DNA of 64,000 nucleotides from Caballeronia catudaia (GCF_001544755.2 NZ_FCOF02000005.1:62001-126000); one strand, 5' to 3'. Counted from the stretch's first letter, positions 32,822 to 42,789 are shown. The notes: generated by a model not told the origin, from the sequence alone. A program made the numbers and translations.

Positions 32822-33505
32822 TCACGTATCGCTCCACATGCGCAGCAGGTTGTGATAGCAGCCGACGAGCGAGCGCTTCGCGGCTTCGTCGCCGTTGGTG
32901 ACGTTGAGGCGCTGGATCGAGTTGTCGAGATCGAAGAGCAGCGCCCGTTGCGCGTCGTCGCGCACGAGGCTTTGCGCCCAGAAAAAGCTCGACACGCGCG
33001 CGCCACGCGTGACGGGCCGCACCTGATGCAGGCTCGTCGCCGGGTACACGATTGCATGTCCCGCGGGCAGCTTCACTTCCTGCACGCCGTACGTATCTTC
33101 GATGATGAGCTCGCCGCCGTCGTAGTCTTCGGGCGGCGTGAGAAACAGCGTGACCGATACATCCGTGCGCACGCGCGCGCCATGACCGGGCACGATGCGA
33201 ATCGCGCCATCGACATGACTGCCGAAATGCATGCCGCCCTCATAACGATTGAATAACGGCGGATACACGCGATTGGGCAACACCGCGCTGATGAAAAGCG
33301 GATGACGCTCCAGCGCGCCGACGATCGCATCGCCCATTTCGAGCGCGATCGGCGAGCCTTCCGCGATCTGCATGTTGCGCTTGACCGGCGCGCCCTGATA
33401 GCCGGCGGTCGCCCGGCCATCGACCCATGATTCGCTTGCTTCGAGACGCGCGCGCATCGCGGCGGCGTCTTCGGGGGAGAGCACGTTCGGTATCGAGAGG
33501 ATCAT
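32822..33505 (-). CDS. piuC: PKHD-type Fe(II)/2-oxoglutarate hydroxylase PiuC/YbiX
   Basis: A 227-residue dioxygenase. The iron ligands are H97, D99 (GSHVDGAIR) and H160 ([15 protein letters not shown]), with the 2-oxoglutarate-binding Arg near 170. The N-terminal [21 protein letters not shown] and the C-terminal NLLRMWSD end are the YbiX/PiuC ends. The protein is regularly found beside PiuA/Fiu-type siderophore receptors, as here (53 bases downstream of the receptor gene on the same strand), and the pair is Fur-controlled in other bacteria. Its substrate is not established. Confidence 0.93.
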   Translation of the reverse strand: MILSIPNVLSPEDAAAMRARLEASESWVDGRATAGYQGAPVKRNMQIAEGSPIALEMGDAIVGALERHPLFISAVLPNRVYPPLFNRYEGGMHFGSHVDGAIRIVPGHGARVRTDVSVTLFLTPPEDYDGGELIIEDTYGVQEVKLPAGHAIVYPATSLHQVRPVTRGARVSSFFWAQSLVRDDAQRALLFDLDNSIQRLNVTNGDEAAKRSLVGCYHNLLRMWSDT

Positions 33506-33558
33506 TTTTATCAGCTCGGCTCACGCGCGCCGCACTTCAGGGCACGCGTGCGCTCATA

Positions 33559-35787
33559 TCAACGGAAGCGGTAATTCAACGTCGCGAGGAACGTGCGGCC
33601 GAGGCCCGGCACCGCGCGCCCGCCGTCCGACGGAATCAGCGCGTCGTAGTACTTCTTGTCCGTCATGTTCAGCACGTTGAACTGGATATCGTAGCTTTTC
33701 TGATGATACGCGGCCATCACGTCCCAGCGCACGTAGCCGCCCACTTCCACCAGATTGTTGTTCGCCGCATAGCGTGACGACACATACGACGGCCCGCCGC
33801 CGATCTGCCATTGAGGCGTGAAGTCGTAGGTCGTCCATAGCGTGAGCATGTGCTTCGGCGTGTTGGCGGGCACGTTGCCCTGCGTGCCGTCGAAGGCCTT
33901 CAGGATAGTGCCGTCCATGTACGTGTAGCCGCCGAACATCTGCCACTGCTTCGTGATGTGGCCCGCGATGCCGAGCTGATAGCCGCGCACGCGGATATCG
34001 CCGTCGAGCGAGTAGGTGCCGTCCGAGGCCAGCGTGCGCGCATTGGTCTTTTCGATGCTGAAAAGCGATTGCGTGACCGACAGCCCGCCGTTCAGCAGAT
34101 CCCACTTCGAGCCGATCTCATACGACTTGTTGTGCTCGGGCGGCAGGTTCTGCTGGCCGTTCGTGAGCGTGAGCGCTTCGAGCGACGGATCGAACGACGT
34201 GCCGTACGACACGTAGTACGACTGCCAGTCGGCCGGCTGCCACACGATGCCGGTGCGCACGCTCGTGAAGAAGTTGGTCTGCGTCGCGTAGCCCGGCGCG
34301 TTGATCGAGTTGTTGATCGCCGCCTCGTAGCGGTCCCAGCGCACGCCGCCGATCCACTTCCAGTGCTCGCCGATCGAGATCGTGTCGTTCAGATACAGGC
34401 CGACGTCGTTCGCGCTCGATTCCGCGAGATTGGTCGCGACTTCCTGATAGTTCGACGGACGCGGCACGTACGGCGGATTGACGAGCGGCACGATCGCGAG
34501 CGTGTTCGACGGCAGGCCCGGCGTCGTCGCGGTGAAGGTCTGGTTGCTATACGTTTCGTGACTCAGATCGACGCCCGCGAGCACGTCGTGCTTCAGGAAA
34601 CCGGTCGCGAACTTGCCCTGCAGATCGGTCGTGTTGTAGACCGAGTGATCGTTGATGGTGCGGTCCTTGCCTTGCAGCCGCACGAAGAGCGACGTGAGCG
34701 GCAGCGTCGTGTAATTGCCGTTGGTGAGCGCGGTCGACGTGCCAAGCGGGCCGGTCAGCACCGCCGCGGCGTTGGTCGCACGCGCGTCCGTGCTGTAGTG
34801 ACTGAATTGCGTCTGATTGCGCAGCGTGAACATATCGTTGAAGCGATGCTCGATGCGCGCATTCACCGTCTGCACGTCCTGGATCGTGCGGTCGTCGGTG
34901 AAGCCGTAGAAGGTTTTCGTATCGACGGGCGCGGGGTGGCCGTTCAAGGGCGGAATGCCGTAGTCGGGCTGATCGCGGTTGTGCTGGATCAGCGCGGACA
35001 GCGTCACCTGCGTCGGCGTGCCGATGCCGAACTTCACTTCGGGCGCGACGCCGAAATCCTTGTTGTGCATCTCGTCGCGCGTCGAGCCGAGCGACTGGCC
35101 GAACGCATTGACGCGGAACGCGGCGGTATCCGTCAGCGGCTGGTTGATGTCGACCGTCGTGCGATAGCGGTCGTGCGTGCCCGCCTGCAGCGAGACATCG
35201 GCGCGCGGCTTCATGTTCGGCTGCTTGCTGACCTGATTGATGACGCCGCCCGTCGAGCCGCGCCCGAAATACAGCGACGAAGGGCCATACAGCACGTCGA
35301 TCGATTCGAGGTTGAACGTATCGCGGTAGTACTGGCCGCGATCGCGGAAGCCGTCGAGATAGATGTCCGTGCGTGCCGAGAAGCCGCGCAGGTTGATGTT
35401 GTTGCCGATCTGGCCGCCTTCCGCCGCGCCGAGCGTGACGCCCGGCACGTTGCGCAGCGCATCGGAGAACGAGCTCACCGCCTGCGATTGCAGCACCGCC
35501 TTGGGCACCACGACGACTGCCTGCGGAATGTCGCGCAGTGCGGTCGGCACCTTCGCGCCGACGCTCGAAACGTCCGCCTGGAAATCGGGCGCGTCGGCCT
35601 GGCCTGTCACCTTGACGGCGGGCAGGGCGGCGGCTTCGGGTGCGGTGGCGCCGTCGGCGGGAGCGGTCTGTGCGGCTTGCTGCGCGGCTTGTGCGGCTTG
35701 AGGTGCGGTCTGCGCGTAGAGCGGCGTGGCCACGGGAACCGCGGCAATCGTCATCAATGCCGCGGCGAGCGGCTTCTTCCTCAACAT
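33559..35787 (-). CDS. TonB-dependent siderophore receptor (Fiu/PiuA-like)
   Basis: A 742-residue outer-membrane receptor. The signal peptide ends near residue 25 (PLYA-Q). An Ala/Gln-rich stretch of about 35 residues precedes the plug, which starts at LPAVKVTGQADAPDFQ and includes KVPTALRDIPQAVVVVPKAVL and NINLRGFSARTDIYLDGFRDRGQYYRD. The 22-strand barrel follows, with the receptor-type FGRGSTGGVINQVSKQP and a short C-terminal strand FLATLNYRFR. Fiu-like receptors take up monomeric catechol-iron complexes; catecholate use here is inference. A Fur-like site lies 76 bases before the start, and piuC follows. Confidence 0.94.
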   Translation of the reverse strand: MLRKKPLAAALMTIAAVPVATPLYAQTAPQAAQAAQQAAQTAPADGATAPEAAALPAVKVTGQADAPDFQADVSSVGAKVPTALRDIPQAVVVVPKAVLQSQAVSSFSDALRNVPGVTLGAAEGGQIGNNINLRGFSARTDIYLDGFRDRGQYYRDTFNLESIDVLYGPSSLYFGRGSTGGVINQVSKQPNMKPRADVSLQAGTHDRYRTTVDINQPLTDTAAFRVNAFGQSLGSTRDEMHNKDFGVAPEVKFGIGTPTQVTLSALIQHNRDQPDYGIPPLNGHPAPVDTKTFYGFTDDRTIQDVQTVNARIEHRFNDMFTLRNQTQFSHYSTDARATNAAAVLTGPLGTSTALTNGNYTTLPLTSLFVRLQGKDRTINDHSVYNTTDLQGKFATGFLKHDVLAGVDLSHETYSNQTFTATTPGLPSNTLAIVPLVNPPYVPRPSNYQEVATNLAESSANDVGLYLNDTISIGEHWKWIGGVRWDRYEAAINNSINAPGYATQTNFFTSVRTGIVWQPADWQSYYVSYGTSFDPSLEALTLTNGQQNLPPEHNKSYEIGSKWDLLNGGLSVTQSLFSIEKTNARTLASDGTYSLDGDIRVRGYQLGIAGHITKQWQMFGGYTYMDGTILKAFDGTQGNVPANTPKHMLTLWTTYDFTPQWQIGGGPSYVSSRYAANNNLVEVGGYVRWDVMAAYHQKSYDIQFNVLNMTDKKYYDALIPSDGGRAVPGLGRTFLATLNYRFR

Positions 35788-36116
35788 GTCGTTTCCCGAT
35801 ACTTGTTTAGTGAAATCCGAATCGGCAGATTTGGGTGAGCCTGTCGCTGCGATTGGTTTAAATGCGAATCAGTATCATTACATGTTGCAACAAATATTTG
35901 GAAATAAACGTCAGAAAAGTCGGGTCTTTTTGCCGGGCTCCGTGACGTGGACGCAACGTAAGATTTGTAGCGATACCGACGCGGCGCAGTGAGACCGGCC
36001 GCTCGGCCTTTTGCGACAAGAGGTTCCGGCTGACGCGCTAGTCAGCAGCGCCTCGATGCGGGGAATTGCGGACAAAAAGTGGCGGATGAAAACCCGCGCT
36101 TCCGCGCCGGGGGTTT
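35788..36116. other. Intergenic region upstream of the siderophore receptor
   Basis: 329 bases between two minus-strand genes. It is visibly AT-richer than its surroundings between 35850 and 35930. It contains the Fur-like site and, just upstream of it for the receptor, two overlapping perfect palindromes: TGTTGCAACA (35883-35892) and CAAATATTTG (35891-35900). No gene is seen in it. Confidence 0.6.
35863..35877 (-). promoter_or_regulatory. Fur box of the siderophore receptor operon
   Basis: The minus strand reads TGATACT-G-ATTCGCA, matching the 7-1-7 Fur core (TGATAAT-N-ATTATCA) at 11 of 14 positions. It is 76 bases before the receptor start, as expected for iron repression. Confidence 0.6.
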
Positions 36117-37073
36117 TCAGATTCCCGCGATGCCGGACGTCACGAGCGCGTACGGTCCGCTCGTCAATTGCTCTGTGAGGAAGTCGATGCACACGCGGAT
36201 TTTCGCGGAATGCGACGCGCGCGCCGACGTCACCGCCCACACGTCCGCGCGCTGCCGGTACGCGGGCAGCACGGGCACGAGCGTGCCGTTCTGCAGGCTG
36301 GAGGCGACGTCCCAGATGGAGCCCATCACGATGCCGAAGCCTTGCTCGGCCCATTGGCGCACGATGTCGCTGTGGTTCGACGCGACCGGTCCCGTCACTT
36401 TCACGCTTTCCTCGCCGTTCGGGCCGGCGAGACGCCAGACGCCGAAGCGCTGATCGCGTCCGCGAAAGGGCAGGCAATCGTGCTGCGCAAGCTCGGCGAG
36501 CGTCTTCGGCGCGCCGCGCCGTTCGAGATACGCGGGCGCGGCGGCGAGCACGCGGAAACTCTCGACGATCTTGTGAGCGATCAGATGCGGCTCCTGCACT
36601 TCACCCACACGTATGTCGATATCGAAGTTCTCGCCGACGAGATCGACGCGCCGGTCGAGCAGCTCCAGCCAGATCTCGAGCCCCGGATGACGCCGCCGCA
36701 ACAGCACGAGAGCGGGCGATACGTGCTCGCGCCCGAGCCGCAGACTCGTGCCGATGCGCAGGACGCCGCGCGGATCGTCGAGTCCGGCGAAGGCGTCGGC
36801 CATGCCTTGCACGTCGTCGAGAATCTTTTGCGCCCACTGGAAGGCCGCTTCGCCATCGCTCGTGATCGAGACGCGGCGCGTCGTGCGCATGAAGAGCTTC
36901 ACGCCGAGCGCCGTTTCCAGCATCGCGATGCGCTTGCTCACATGCGCCGGCGAAATGCCGGTCTCGGTCGCGGCGGCGATGAAGCTGGAACGCCGCGCGA
37001 CGATGCAGAAGAGCTGCAGGTCGCGCAGGAACTGATCGTTGTTCGCGAGGAGCGCGCCTGGCGTTTTCATCAT
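36117..37073 (-). CDS. LysR-family transcriptional regulator
   Basis: About 318 residues, starting at MMKTPGALLANNDQFL; the frame is open upstream but that part is Arg-rich and not family-like. The N-terminal helix-turn-helix (about 8-65) has LQLFCIVARRSSFIAAATETG and ISPAHVSKRIAMLETALGVKLFMRTTRRVSIT. The effector domain has LRIGTSLRLGREHVSPALVLL and ends VCIDFLTEQL. It resembles regulators of the CrgA group. It lies 58 bases after bcsC on the same strand and could share its transcript, but nothing ties it to cellulose; its own divergent target gene is not visible. Confidence 0.9.
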   Translation of the reverse strand: MMKTPGALLANNDQFLRDLQLFCIVARRSSFIAAATETGISPAHVSKRIAMLETALGVKLFMRTTRRVSITSDGEAAFQWAQKILDDVQGMADAFAGLDDPRGVLRIGTSLRLGREHVSPALVLLRRRHPGLEIWLELLDRRVDLVGENFDIDIRVGEVQEPHLIAHKIVESFRVLAAAPAYLERRGAPKTLAELAQHDCLPFRGRDQRFGVWRLAGPNGEESVKVTGPVASNHSDIVRQWAEQGFGIVMGSIWDVASSLQNGTLVPVLPAYRQRADVWAVTSARASHSAKIRVCIDFLTEQLTSGPYALVTSGIAGI

Positions 37074-37131
37074 GCGGCTGATCGTGCGCGCGCGCACGCC
37101 TCGCCGCAAGCGAAACGCGCGCGCGGAAGCA

Positions 37132-40100
37132 TCAGTTCGACAGCGACAGATACGGCGAGCTGAACGCTTGCGGCGGGAACACAGGCTGCGCGCCAGCCTG
37201 ACGCGTGAAGCTGTAGCGCACGTACACGGCGGCGAGCCATTCGCGATACTGATACGCGTTGCCGAACGATGCCGTCGCGCCGAACGCGAGCTGCGGCGCG
37301 AGCTGGTATTCGCCGGTCGCGCTGAGCGAGTAAGACACGCCCGTCTTGCTTTGGCCGGGATAGACCGCGCCCGCGTCCGGCGCGGCGCCGGAGGAGGCGG
37401 CGCGCGCCTGATACGTCGAGTTCGTCGGGAAGTAGTTCGACTCGTCCTGCCGGTAGTGCTGCACGCCGATCGAGCCCTTCAGGTCGTACGTGAAGAGCCC
37501 CGAGCGTCCCGTGTACTCGACCGGGAAGTTCAGGATCACGTACTGCTGCGGGCTGAAATAGCCGCCTTGTCCGTAGGTGAAGTAGGAGAGGTTCTTGTCG
37601 TAGTGCATCAGCGTGGTGTTCGCGCCGATCGTGAGCGTCTGGTCCGCATCCTTGATGATGCGCGTATAGATGCCGCCGCCGCCCTTCACAGCGTTGTTGG
37701 TCGCGACATGCTTGCCGTCGAGGAACTGGTACGCCGCGTTCACATAGACACCGCTCGTGCTGTCGTCCCAGGCGAAGTCGGCGCGCGCGCCCGTCGATGT
37801 GACGCCGCCCCATTCGAGGCTCGCGCCCGCATCGCGCGTGCCGGCGTAGGACAGCAGGCTGTCGGTGACGGCGCGGCGCGCAATCGCGAGCGAATACGAC
37901 ACCTTGTCGGTGATCGCGTTCTGATACTGCAACCCGCCGACCACATTGGTTTCGCGAAAGCCGAGCGGCGTCGTGCCGATATCGCCCTTGAAGTTGCGAT
38001 TCTCGTAGCCGACCGCGAGGCCGACGCCCGTCGCCGTCTGCGAGCCGTAGTTGTTGGTCGGCGGGTTGGCGACCGCGCCCAGCCCGGAGCCGAAGCGCGC
38101 GAGCGTGTTCTGGGTGCCGGCCGCCGTGCCGGCATCGAGCGTCACGGGCGTCGCGCGCACGATCACGTGGCCGTTGCCCGCCTTGATGCGTCCTTCGACG
38201 GGCGCTTCGATATCGGTGAGATTCGAGAGGCCGTTCTCGCCATCGCGACTGCGGAAGAAGAGGCCGCCGGAGATCGTGCTCGCCTGCTCTCGATTGATCT
38301 GCGCGAGTTCCTCCGCGACGCCCGCCGTCTGCGAATTCGCGACCGGCACGGGAACGCCGCCCGCGCTCATCGTTGCGGCGCTGGCGGCGCGCTGCGAGGG
38401 CTGCGCCTGCGACGGGTAATACGGCTGCGCATAGCCCGCGGGCGGCTGCGGGATGTACGGCTGCTGCGCGTATTGCGGCGGCGCGTATTGTTGCGGCTGC
38501 GGGTAATAAGGCTGCTGGCCATACGGCGCTTGCGCGTACTGCTGCGGGGGCGCGCCGTACGCGTAGGGATCGGCCGGACGAGCGGCCGTAGCCTTGCGCG
38601 ACGATCCCTGCTTCTTCGTGCTGGCGGGCGGCGGCGCGTAGGCATTCGATTGCGCATCGCGCGCGCCGGGCGACATCGGCCACGGCGCTGCATACGGATC
38701 TTGCGCCGCGTAGGGCTGCTGCTGCGGATAAGGCTGCTGCTGCGGATAAGGCTGATATCCCTGCGCCGGATAAGCACCCGGCGCGCCCGCATCCTGTCCC
38801 GGATACGGCTGCAGCGGCGCGCCCGATTGCCCCGATCCATACGTGTCCGGTCCATATCCGCCGCTCGCGGCCGGACGTGGCGCAGGCTGCGGCGCGGGAG
38901 CGTTATAAGGCACGCTATAAGGCGCGGGCTGAGGAGGCGGCAGATAGGTCGGCACGGGCTGCGAATAACTTTGGGGAAGGGCCTGACGATAAGACGCGCC
39001 GGAAGCGAGCGCCGGATTCGACGCCGTATCGACGGCCGTCTTGCCTTCGAACGGATTGGTGCCGGGCAGCGGATTCGAGCCGATACGGCTCATCGCGGTT
39101 TCCCAGCCCGGCGGGACGTTGCCGCGCGTCTGACCCGGCGCGGCGGCCTGCACCGGCGTATTGGCGGCGACGAGCGAGCGTTGCAGGAACTGCGCCGCGA
39201 GATCGAGCTTGCCTTGCGCGCGATACATCCGGCCGATCGCGGCGAGCACGCCCGGATCGTTCGGCGCGGCGCGATACGCCTCGTTCGCGTAGGACTCGGC
39301 GAGCCTGAAATCGCGCGCGCCGCTCGCGGCCGACATCGCGGCCGTCTGCAGGCCGACGTCGTCGGGACGGCGCGACAGCGCATTTCGATAACACGTGAGC
39401 GCGCTGCGGTCATCGCCCGCCGACGTGTACATGCGGCCGAGCGCCGCCTGCAGATCGGCGTTGTCGGGCATGGCGGCGAGCCACGGCGCGATCACGTCGT
39501 AGGCCGCGGCGAGATCGCCCGTTCTGCGCACCGCATCGGCACGCGCGACGACGATGCCCACATTCAGATTGTTGAAGTCGGCGCGTTGCTGCGTCGTGAG
39601 CGGCATCGACTGGAGGCGGCGCATGACGGAGCCGAGCTCGGCGTCCTGCTGCGTCGCCGACAGAATGCCCGCGTATTGGAGCAGCAAACCGGTGTCGTTC
39701 GGTGCATTGGCGATCGCGCCGCGCACGAGCGACAACGCCCGCGCCGGATCGCCCGCCTTCACATACGCCGATGCGATCGCGCCCGTCAGTTCCGCATTGC
39801 CCGCGGCGACCGGCTCGGCGCGGCGCAGGATCGCGACCGCCTGCTGGCGCTGGCCCGCGGCGGCGGCGCGCGTCGCGAACTCGGCCTGCTGCTGCACCCA
39901 GAGGCGATGCTGCAACGCGGTCATCGCGCTCGTGCGCTGCGCGGCCGGAATCCGGTCGAGTTGCGCGAGGCCGGCGGACCAGTCCTGCGTTTCGGCGGAA
40001 AGCAGCGCGCTCGCGTAGAGCGCGTCGGTCATGTCGGGATGCGTGGCGACGAGGCCGTCCATCATGCTGCGCGCATTGCCGACCGCGCCCTGACGCACGT

Positions 40101-41634
40101 AGATGCGCGCGAGATCGAGACGCAGCCACGGATCGTCGGGATTATTGAGCAGCGCGTCTTCGAAGAGACTGCGCGCCGCGCCCAGATCGCCGCGCGCTTC
40201 GGCGGCGCGCGCCTGAGCCGCCTGCGCTTCACCGCGCAGCTTGTTGATGCCGCCGGCTTTCGCCTGTTGTTCCGTATTCAGGCGGTTGGCGAATTCGAGC
40301 GCCTCGTCGCCGCGTCCCTGTGCGGCGAGCGCGCCGACGAGCCCGCGGATCGCATCGGGATTGTCGGCCTGACGGCGCAGCGCCATGCGGTACGCCGCTT
40401 CAGCGCCGCGCGGATCGCCATTGGCGAGCAGCATCTCGCCGAGCAGCACTTGCGCGGTGACATCGGACGGGTTGGTCGCGATCGCGCGCTCGAACAGCGC
40501 CTTCGCCTGCGCGATCTGGCCGTTGCTGCGCGCGCCGATCGCATCGCTGGTGTAGGTCCAGTAGGTCGCGCTCGTGAGCGCGTCTTTCCAGCGCGCCGGA
40601 TTGCCGGCCCGCGATGCGCGTTCGAGATACGTGCGCGCTTCCGGGAAACGCTCCTGCTTCAGCGCGGCGACGCCCATGCCGCCGAGCGCGTCGGCGTCGT
40701 TCGGATCGCCCGCGAGCACCGTCGAAAACTTCGCCCGCGCCGTCACGAGATCGCCGCGATCGAGCGCCGTGAAGCCTTCCGCGACGACGCGCCCGCGCGC
40801 ATCGACGGCGGCGTCGGCCTGCGAACGTTCGCGGGCGGTCTTGTCCTGCTGCACCATCGAATCGAAGCGCGCCTTCACGGCGGCGTCATCGGGCGCGACT
40901 TGCAAATAGGCCTGATAAAGCGGCGCATCCGATGCGCGCGCGCCGAGCCACAAGAGCGCCTGACGCCAGCTCTTCTTCGCGTCCGCGCCGACGGAACTGT
41001 CGTTCGCCAGCTTCGCGAGCCGCGCGATGCCGTCGCGCCGCGTCGTGTCGCGATACGTCAGATGTTGCGCGTAGGCGAGCTGATAGCGCGGATCGTCGGG
41101 ATACTGGCGCGCGAGCTGTTCGAGCCCGCGGCGCGCTTCGTCCCAGCCTTGCGGCGTCGCGGCGAGCGCCTGGTAATACTCCAGTTGCAGTTGCGGCGTC
41201 GCGGGCTTGCCTTCGATCGCGCGTTTGTATTCCTGCACCGCCGACGCGCTCTGTCCGCTTTGCGCGAGACGGCGCGCGTCGTTCACGGTCTGATCGCGCG
41301 AGCTGGTTTCGCCGAGACGCCGGCCGAGTTCGTCGATATTCGGATAGTTCGGTGCGACCTGACGCAACTGCGCGAGATACTGCTGCGCGCCGCTGCCGTC
41401 CTTGCGGTCGGCGAGCACCATGCCCATGCCGAAGAGCGCATCGGGCTGCTTCGGATTGATGCGCAGCACTTTCTGCCACGCCTGCTCCGCGAGGTCGCCG
41501 CGCTTGTGCGACTGCCAGTACTTGCCCTGATCGATGAGCACGGTGAGCGGATCGGTGGCGGCTTGCGCGAAGGCGAATGCGGGCGCGGCGGTGAGCATCG
41601 CCGCGATCACGCGCTTCCTGGTCCGGATCAGCAT
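37132..41634 (-). CDS. bcsC: Cellulose synthase subunit BcsC (TPR scaffold and outer-membrane pore)
   Basis: A 1500-residue protein that guides cellulose through the periplasm and outer membrane. A signal peptide (1-22, ending AFA-Q) precedes a TPR-repeat region to about residue 880 (for example DALFGMGMVLADRKDGSGAQ and LDLARIYVRQGAVGNARSMM). Residues about 900-1080 are a low-complexity linker of Gln, Pro, Tyr and Ala (YPQQQP and QQYAQAP-type runs). The BCSC_C beta-barrel domain follows to the end (LSNLTDIEAPVEGRI, then LAVGYENRNFKGDIGTTPLG). E. coli BcsC has about 1157 residues; much of the excess is the linker. It overlaps bcsZ by seven bases. Confidence 0.95.
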   Translation of the reverse strand: MLIRTRKRVIAAMLTAAPAFAFAQAATDPLTVLIDQGKYWQSHKRGDLAEQAWQKVLRINPKQPDALFGMGMVLADRKDGSGAQQYLAQLRQVAPNYPNIDELGRRLGETSSRDQTVNDARRLAQSGQSASAVQEYKRAIEGKPATPQLQLEYYQALAATPQGWDEARRGLEQLARQYPDDPRYQLAYAQHLTYRDTTRRDGIARLAKLANDSSVGADAKKSWRQALLWLGARASDAPLYQAYLQVAPDDAAVKARFDSMVQQDKTARERSQADAAVDARGRVVAEGFTALDRGDLVTARAKFSTVLAGDPNDADALGGMGVAALKQERFPEARTYLERASRAGNPARWKDALTSATYWTYTSDAIGARSNGQIAQAKALFERAIATNPSDVTAQVLLGEMLLANGDPRGAEAAYRMALRRQADNPDAIRGLVGALAAQGRGDEALEFANRLNTEQQAKAGGINKLRGEAQAAQARAAEARGDLGAARSLFEDALLNNPDDPWLRLDLARIYVRQGAVGNARSMMDGLVATHPDMTDALYASALLSAETQDWSAGLAQLDRIPAAQRTSAMTALQHRLWVQQQAEFATRAAAAGQRQQAVAILRRAEPVAAGNAELTGAIASAYVKAGDPARALSLVRGAIANAPNDTGLLLQYAGILSATQQDAELGSVMRRLQSMPLTTQQRADFNNLNVGIVVARADAVRRTGDLAAAYDVIAPWLAAMPDNADLQAALGRMYTSAGDDRSALTCYRNALSRRPDDVGLQTAAMSAASGARDFRLAESYANEAYRAAPNDPGVLAAIGRMYRAQGKLDLAAQFLQRSLVAANTPVQAAAPGQTRGNVPPGWETAMSRIGSNPLPGTNPFEGKTAVDTASNPALASGASYRQALPQSYSQPVPTYLPPPQPAPYSVPYNAPAPQPAPRPAASGGYGPDTYGSGQSGAPLQPYPGQDAGAPGAYPAQGYQPYPQQQPYPQQQPYAAQDPYAAPWPMSPGARDAQSNAYAPPPASTKKQGSSRKATAARPADPYAYGAPPQQYAQAPYGQQPYYPQPQQYAPPQYAQQPYIPQPPAGYAQPYYPSQAQPSQRAASAATMSAGGVPVPVANSQTAGVAEELAQINREQASTISGGLFFRSRDGENGLSNLTDIEAPVEGRIKAGNGHVIVRATPVTLDAGTAAGTQNTLARFGSGLGAVANPPTNNYGSQTATGVGLAVGYENRNFKGDIGTTPLGFRETNVVGGLQYQNAITDKVSYSLAIARRAVTDSLLSYAGTRDAGASLEWGGVTSTGARADFAWDDSTSGVYVNAAYQFLDGKHVATNNAVKGGGGIYTRIIKDADQTLTIGANTTLMHYDKNLSYFTYGQGGYFSPQQYVILNFPVEYTGRSGLFTYDLKGSIGVQHYRQDESNYFPTNSTYQARAASSGAAPDAGAVYPGQSKTGVSYSLSATGEYQLAPQLAFGATASFGNAYQYREWLAAVYVRYSFTRQAGAQPVFPPQAFSSPYLSLSN

Positions 41635-42788
41635 GCGCGTCTCCAGTTCGGCACGAGCAGGCCGTTGTCATCGAAGCGATATTTCCCGTCGATGAAACCG
41701 CCGCCGAAAAGACCGAGCACGCGGTCGTAGTAGACCGGCTCGCGTCCCGCGCCCGGCGGCGCGGTGAGCGCTTCGAGATGCGTGCGCGCGAGGCCCAGAC
41801 CGTGTTCGTCGTTCAACGCCTTGAAGTACGGCGCGAGCGCGCCCCAGTAGGAAAGCGGGCCTTCGCCGCTCGCCGCGCCCGTCGTCACGTTGACTTTCTC
41901 CGGCGGAAATCCCGTCTGCGCGACGCTCTGGCGCATGCCGGACAGCGCATCCAGCCACGGCCGCGCGAGCGGATCGCTGCCCGACGTCATGCCGGCCCAC
42001 AGATAGACGCGGATCGCGTCGTAGCTGCCGATATCGCCGTTCTTCGGATCGACGACGAACTGGCCGTTTCCGCTCGTCTGGTTCGACTGATAAGCCGCCC
42101 AGTCGGGCGCATAGCCGCGCGGCGACGTCACCTTGATCATCTTCGCGGCGCTCTGCGCGAGCTTCGTCCACGGGCCGTCGGGCATTTCGTGCGCGAGGCC
42201 GCGCAGAAGCGGCAACGGCAGATAGCTCGGATTCAGGCGCGTGACGTCGCGGGTGCGAAAACCTTGCGGACCGGGCAGGAGCATCGGACCGAGGCCCGGC
42301 AGATCGACGATTTCCTGCTTCGCGATCTGCGTCGCGAGCGCGTAGGCCAGCTTGGTGTACATCGGCTCCTTCCAGAGACGCCCGGCCTGGAAGAGGTCGT
42401 AAGCGATCCACAGATCCGAGTCCGATGCCGAATTCGGGTCCATCACGCCGAACGAGCCGTCCGGTTTTTTGCCCCATTGCCACGCGGGCAGGCGCACGTT
42501 GTTCGCATCGAGCTGATTGGCCGACAGATTGCTGCGCGTCCAGTTGAAGAGCCGGTCGAACGTGGCGCGGTCGTTCGCGACGAGCGCGAAGAACATGGCG
42601 TAGGACTGCCCTTCGGACGTGGTTTGCTGCGCGTCGGTCGAACGGTCGATCACGCGGCCATCGGCCTGCACGACACGCTCGACGAAGACGCGGTACGCGG
42701 GCCAGTCGCACTGCGGCGCGGCGCGGGCGCCAACGGCCGCAGCCGCGATGATGGCTCCCGCGAAAAGTTTGGCGGTCTGAACCCGCAT
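41628..42788 (-). CDS. bcsZ: Endoglucanase BcsZ (GH8)
   Basis: A 386-residue periplasmic endo-1,4-beta-glucanase (GH8) required for normal cellulose secretion. The signal peptide ends near residue 23 (ARA-A). The general-acid glutamate is in TTSEGQSYAMFFAL (about residue 53), and the conserved acidic motif NSASDSDLWIAYDL follows the PDGSFGVMDP loop. Further family parts are GYAPDWAAYQ and GSYDAIRVYLWAGM. It starts one base after the bcsB stop and overlaps bcsC at its end, so all three are co-translated. Confidence 0.95.
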   Translation of the reverse strand: MRVQTAKLFAGAIIAAAAVGARAAPQCDWPAYRVFVERVVQADGRVIDRSTDAQQTTSEGQSYAMFFALVANDRATFDRLFNWTRSNLSANQLDANNVRLPAWQWGKKPDGSFGVMDPNSASDSDLWIAYDLFQAGRLWKEPMYTKLAYALATQIAKQEIVDLPGLGPMLLPGPQGFRTRDVTRLNPSYLPLPLLRGLAHEMPDGPWTKLAQSAAKMIKVTSPRGYAPDWAAYQSNQTSGNGQFVVDPKNGDIGSYDAIRVYLWAGMTSGSDPLARPWLDALSGMRQSVAQTGFPPEKVNVTTGAASGEGPLSYWGALAPYFKALNDEHGLGLARTHLEALTAPPGAGREPVYYDRVLGLFGGGFIDGKYRFDDNGLLVPNWRRAC

Positions 42789-42789
42789 A

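Noticed and set aside
37039..41730. A 1563-codon open frame antisense to bcsC
   Set aside because: Same effect of GC-rich codon use; the product is Arg-rich without any fold, and BcsC on the minus strand is complete.
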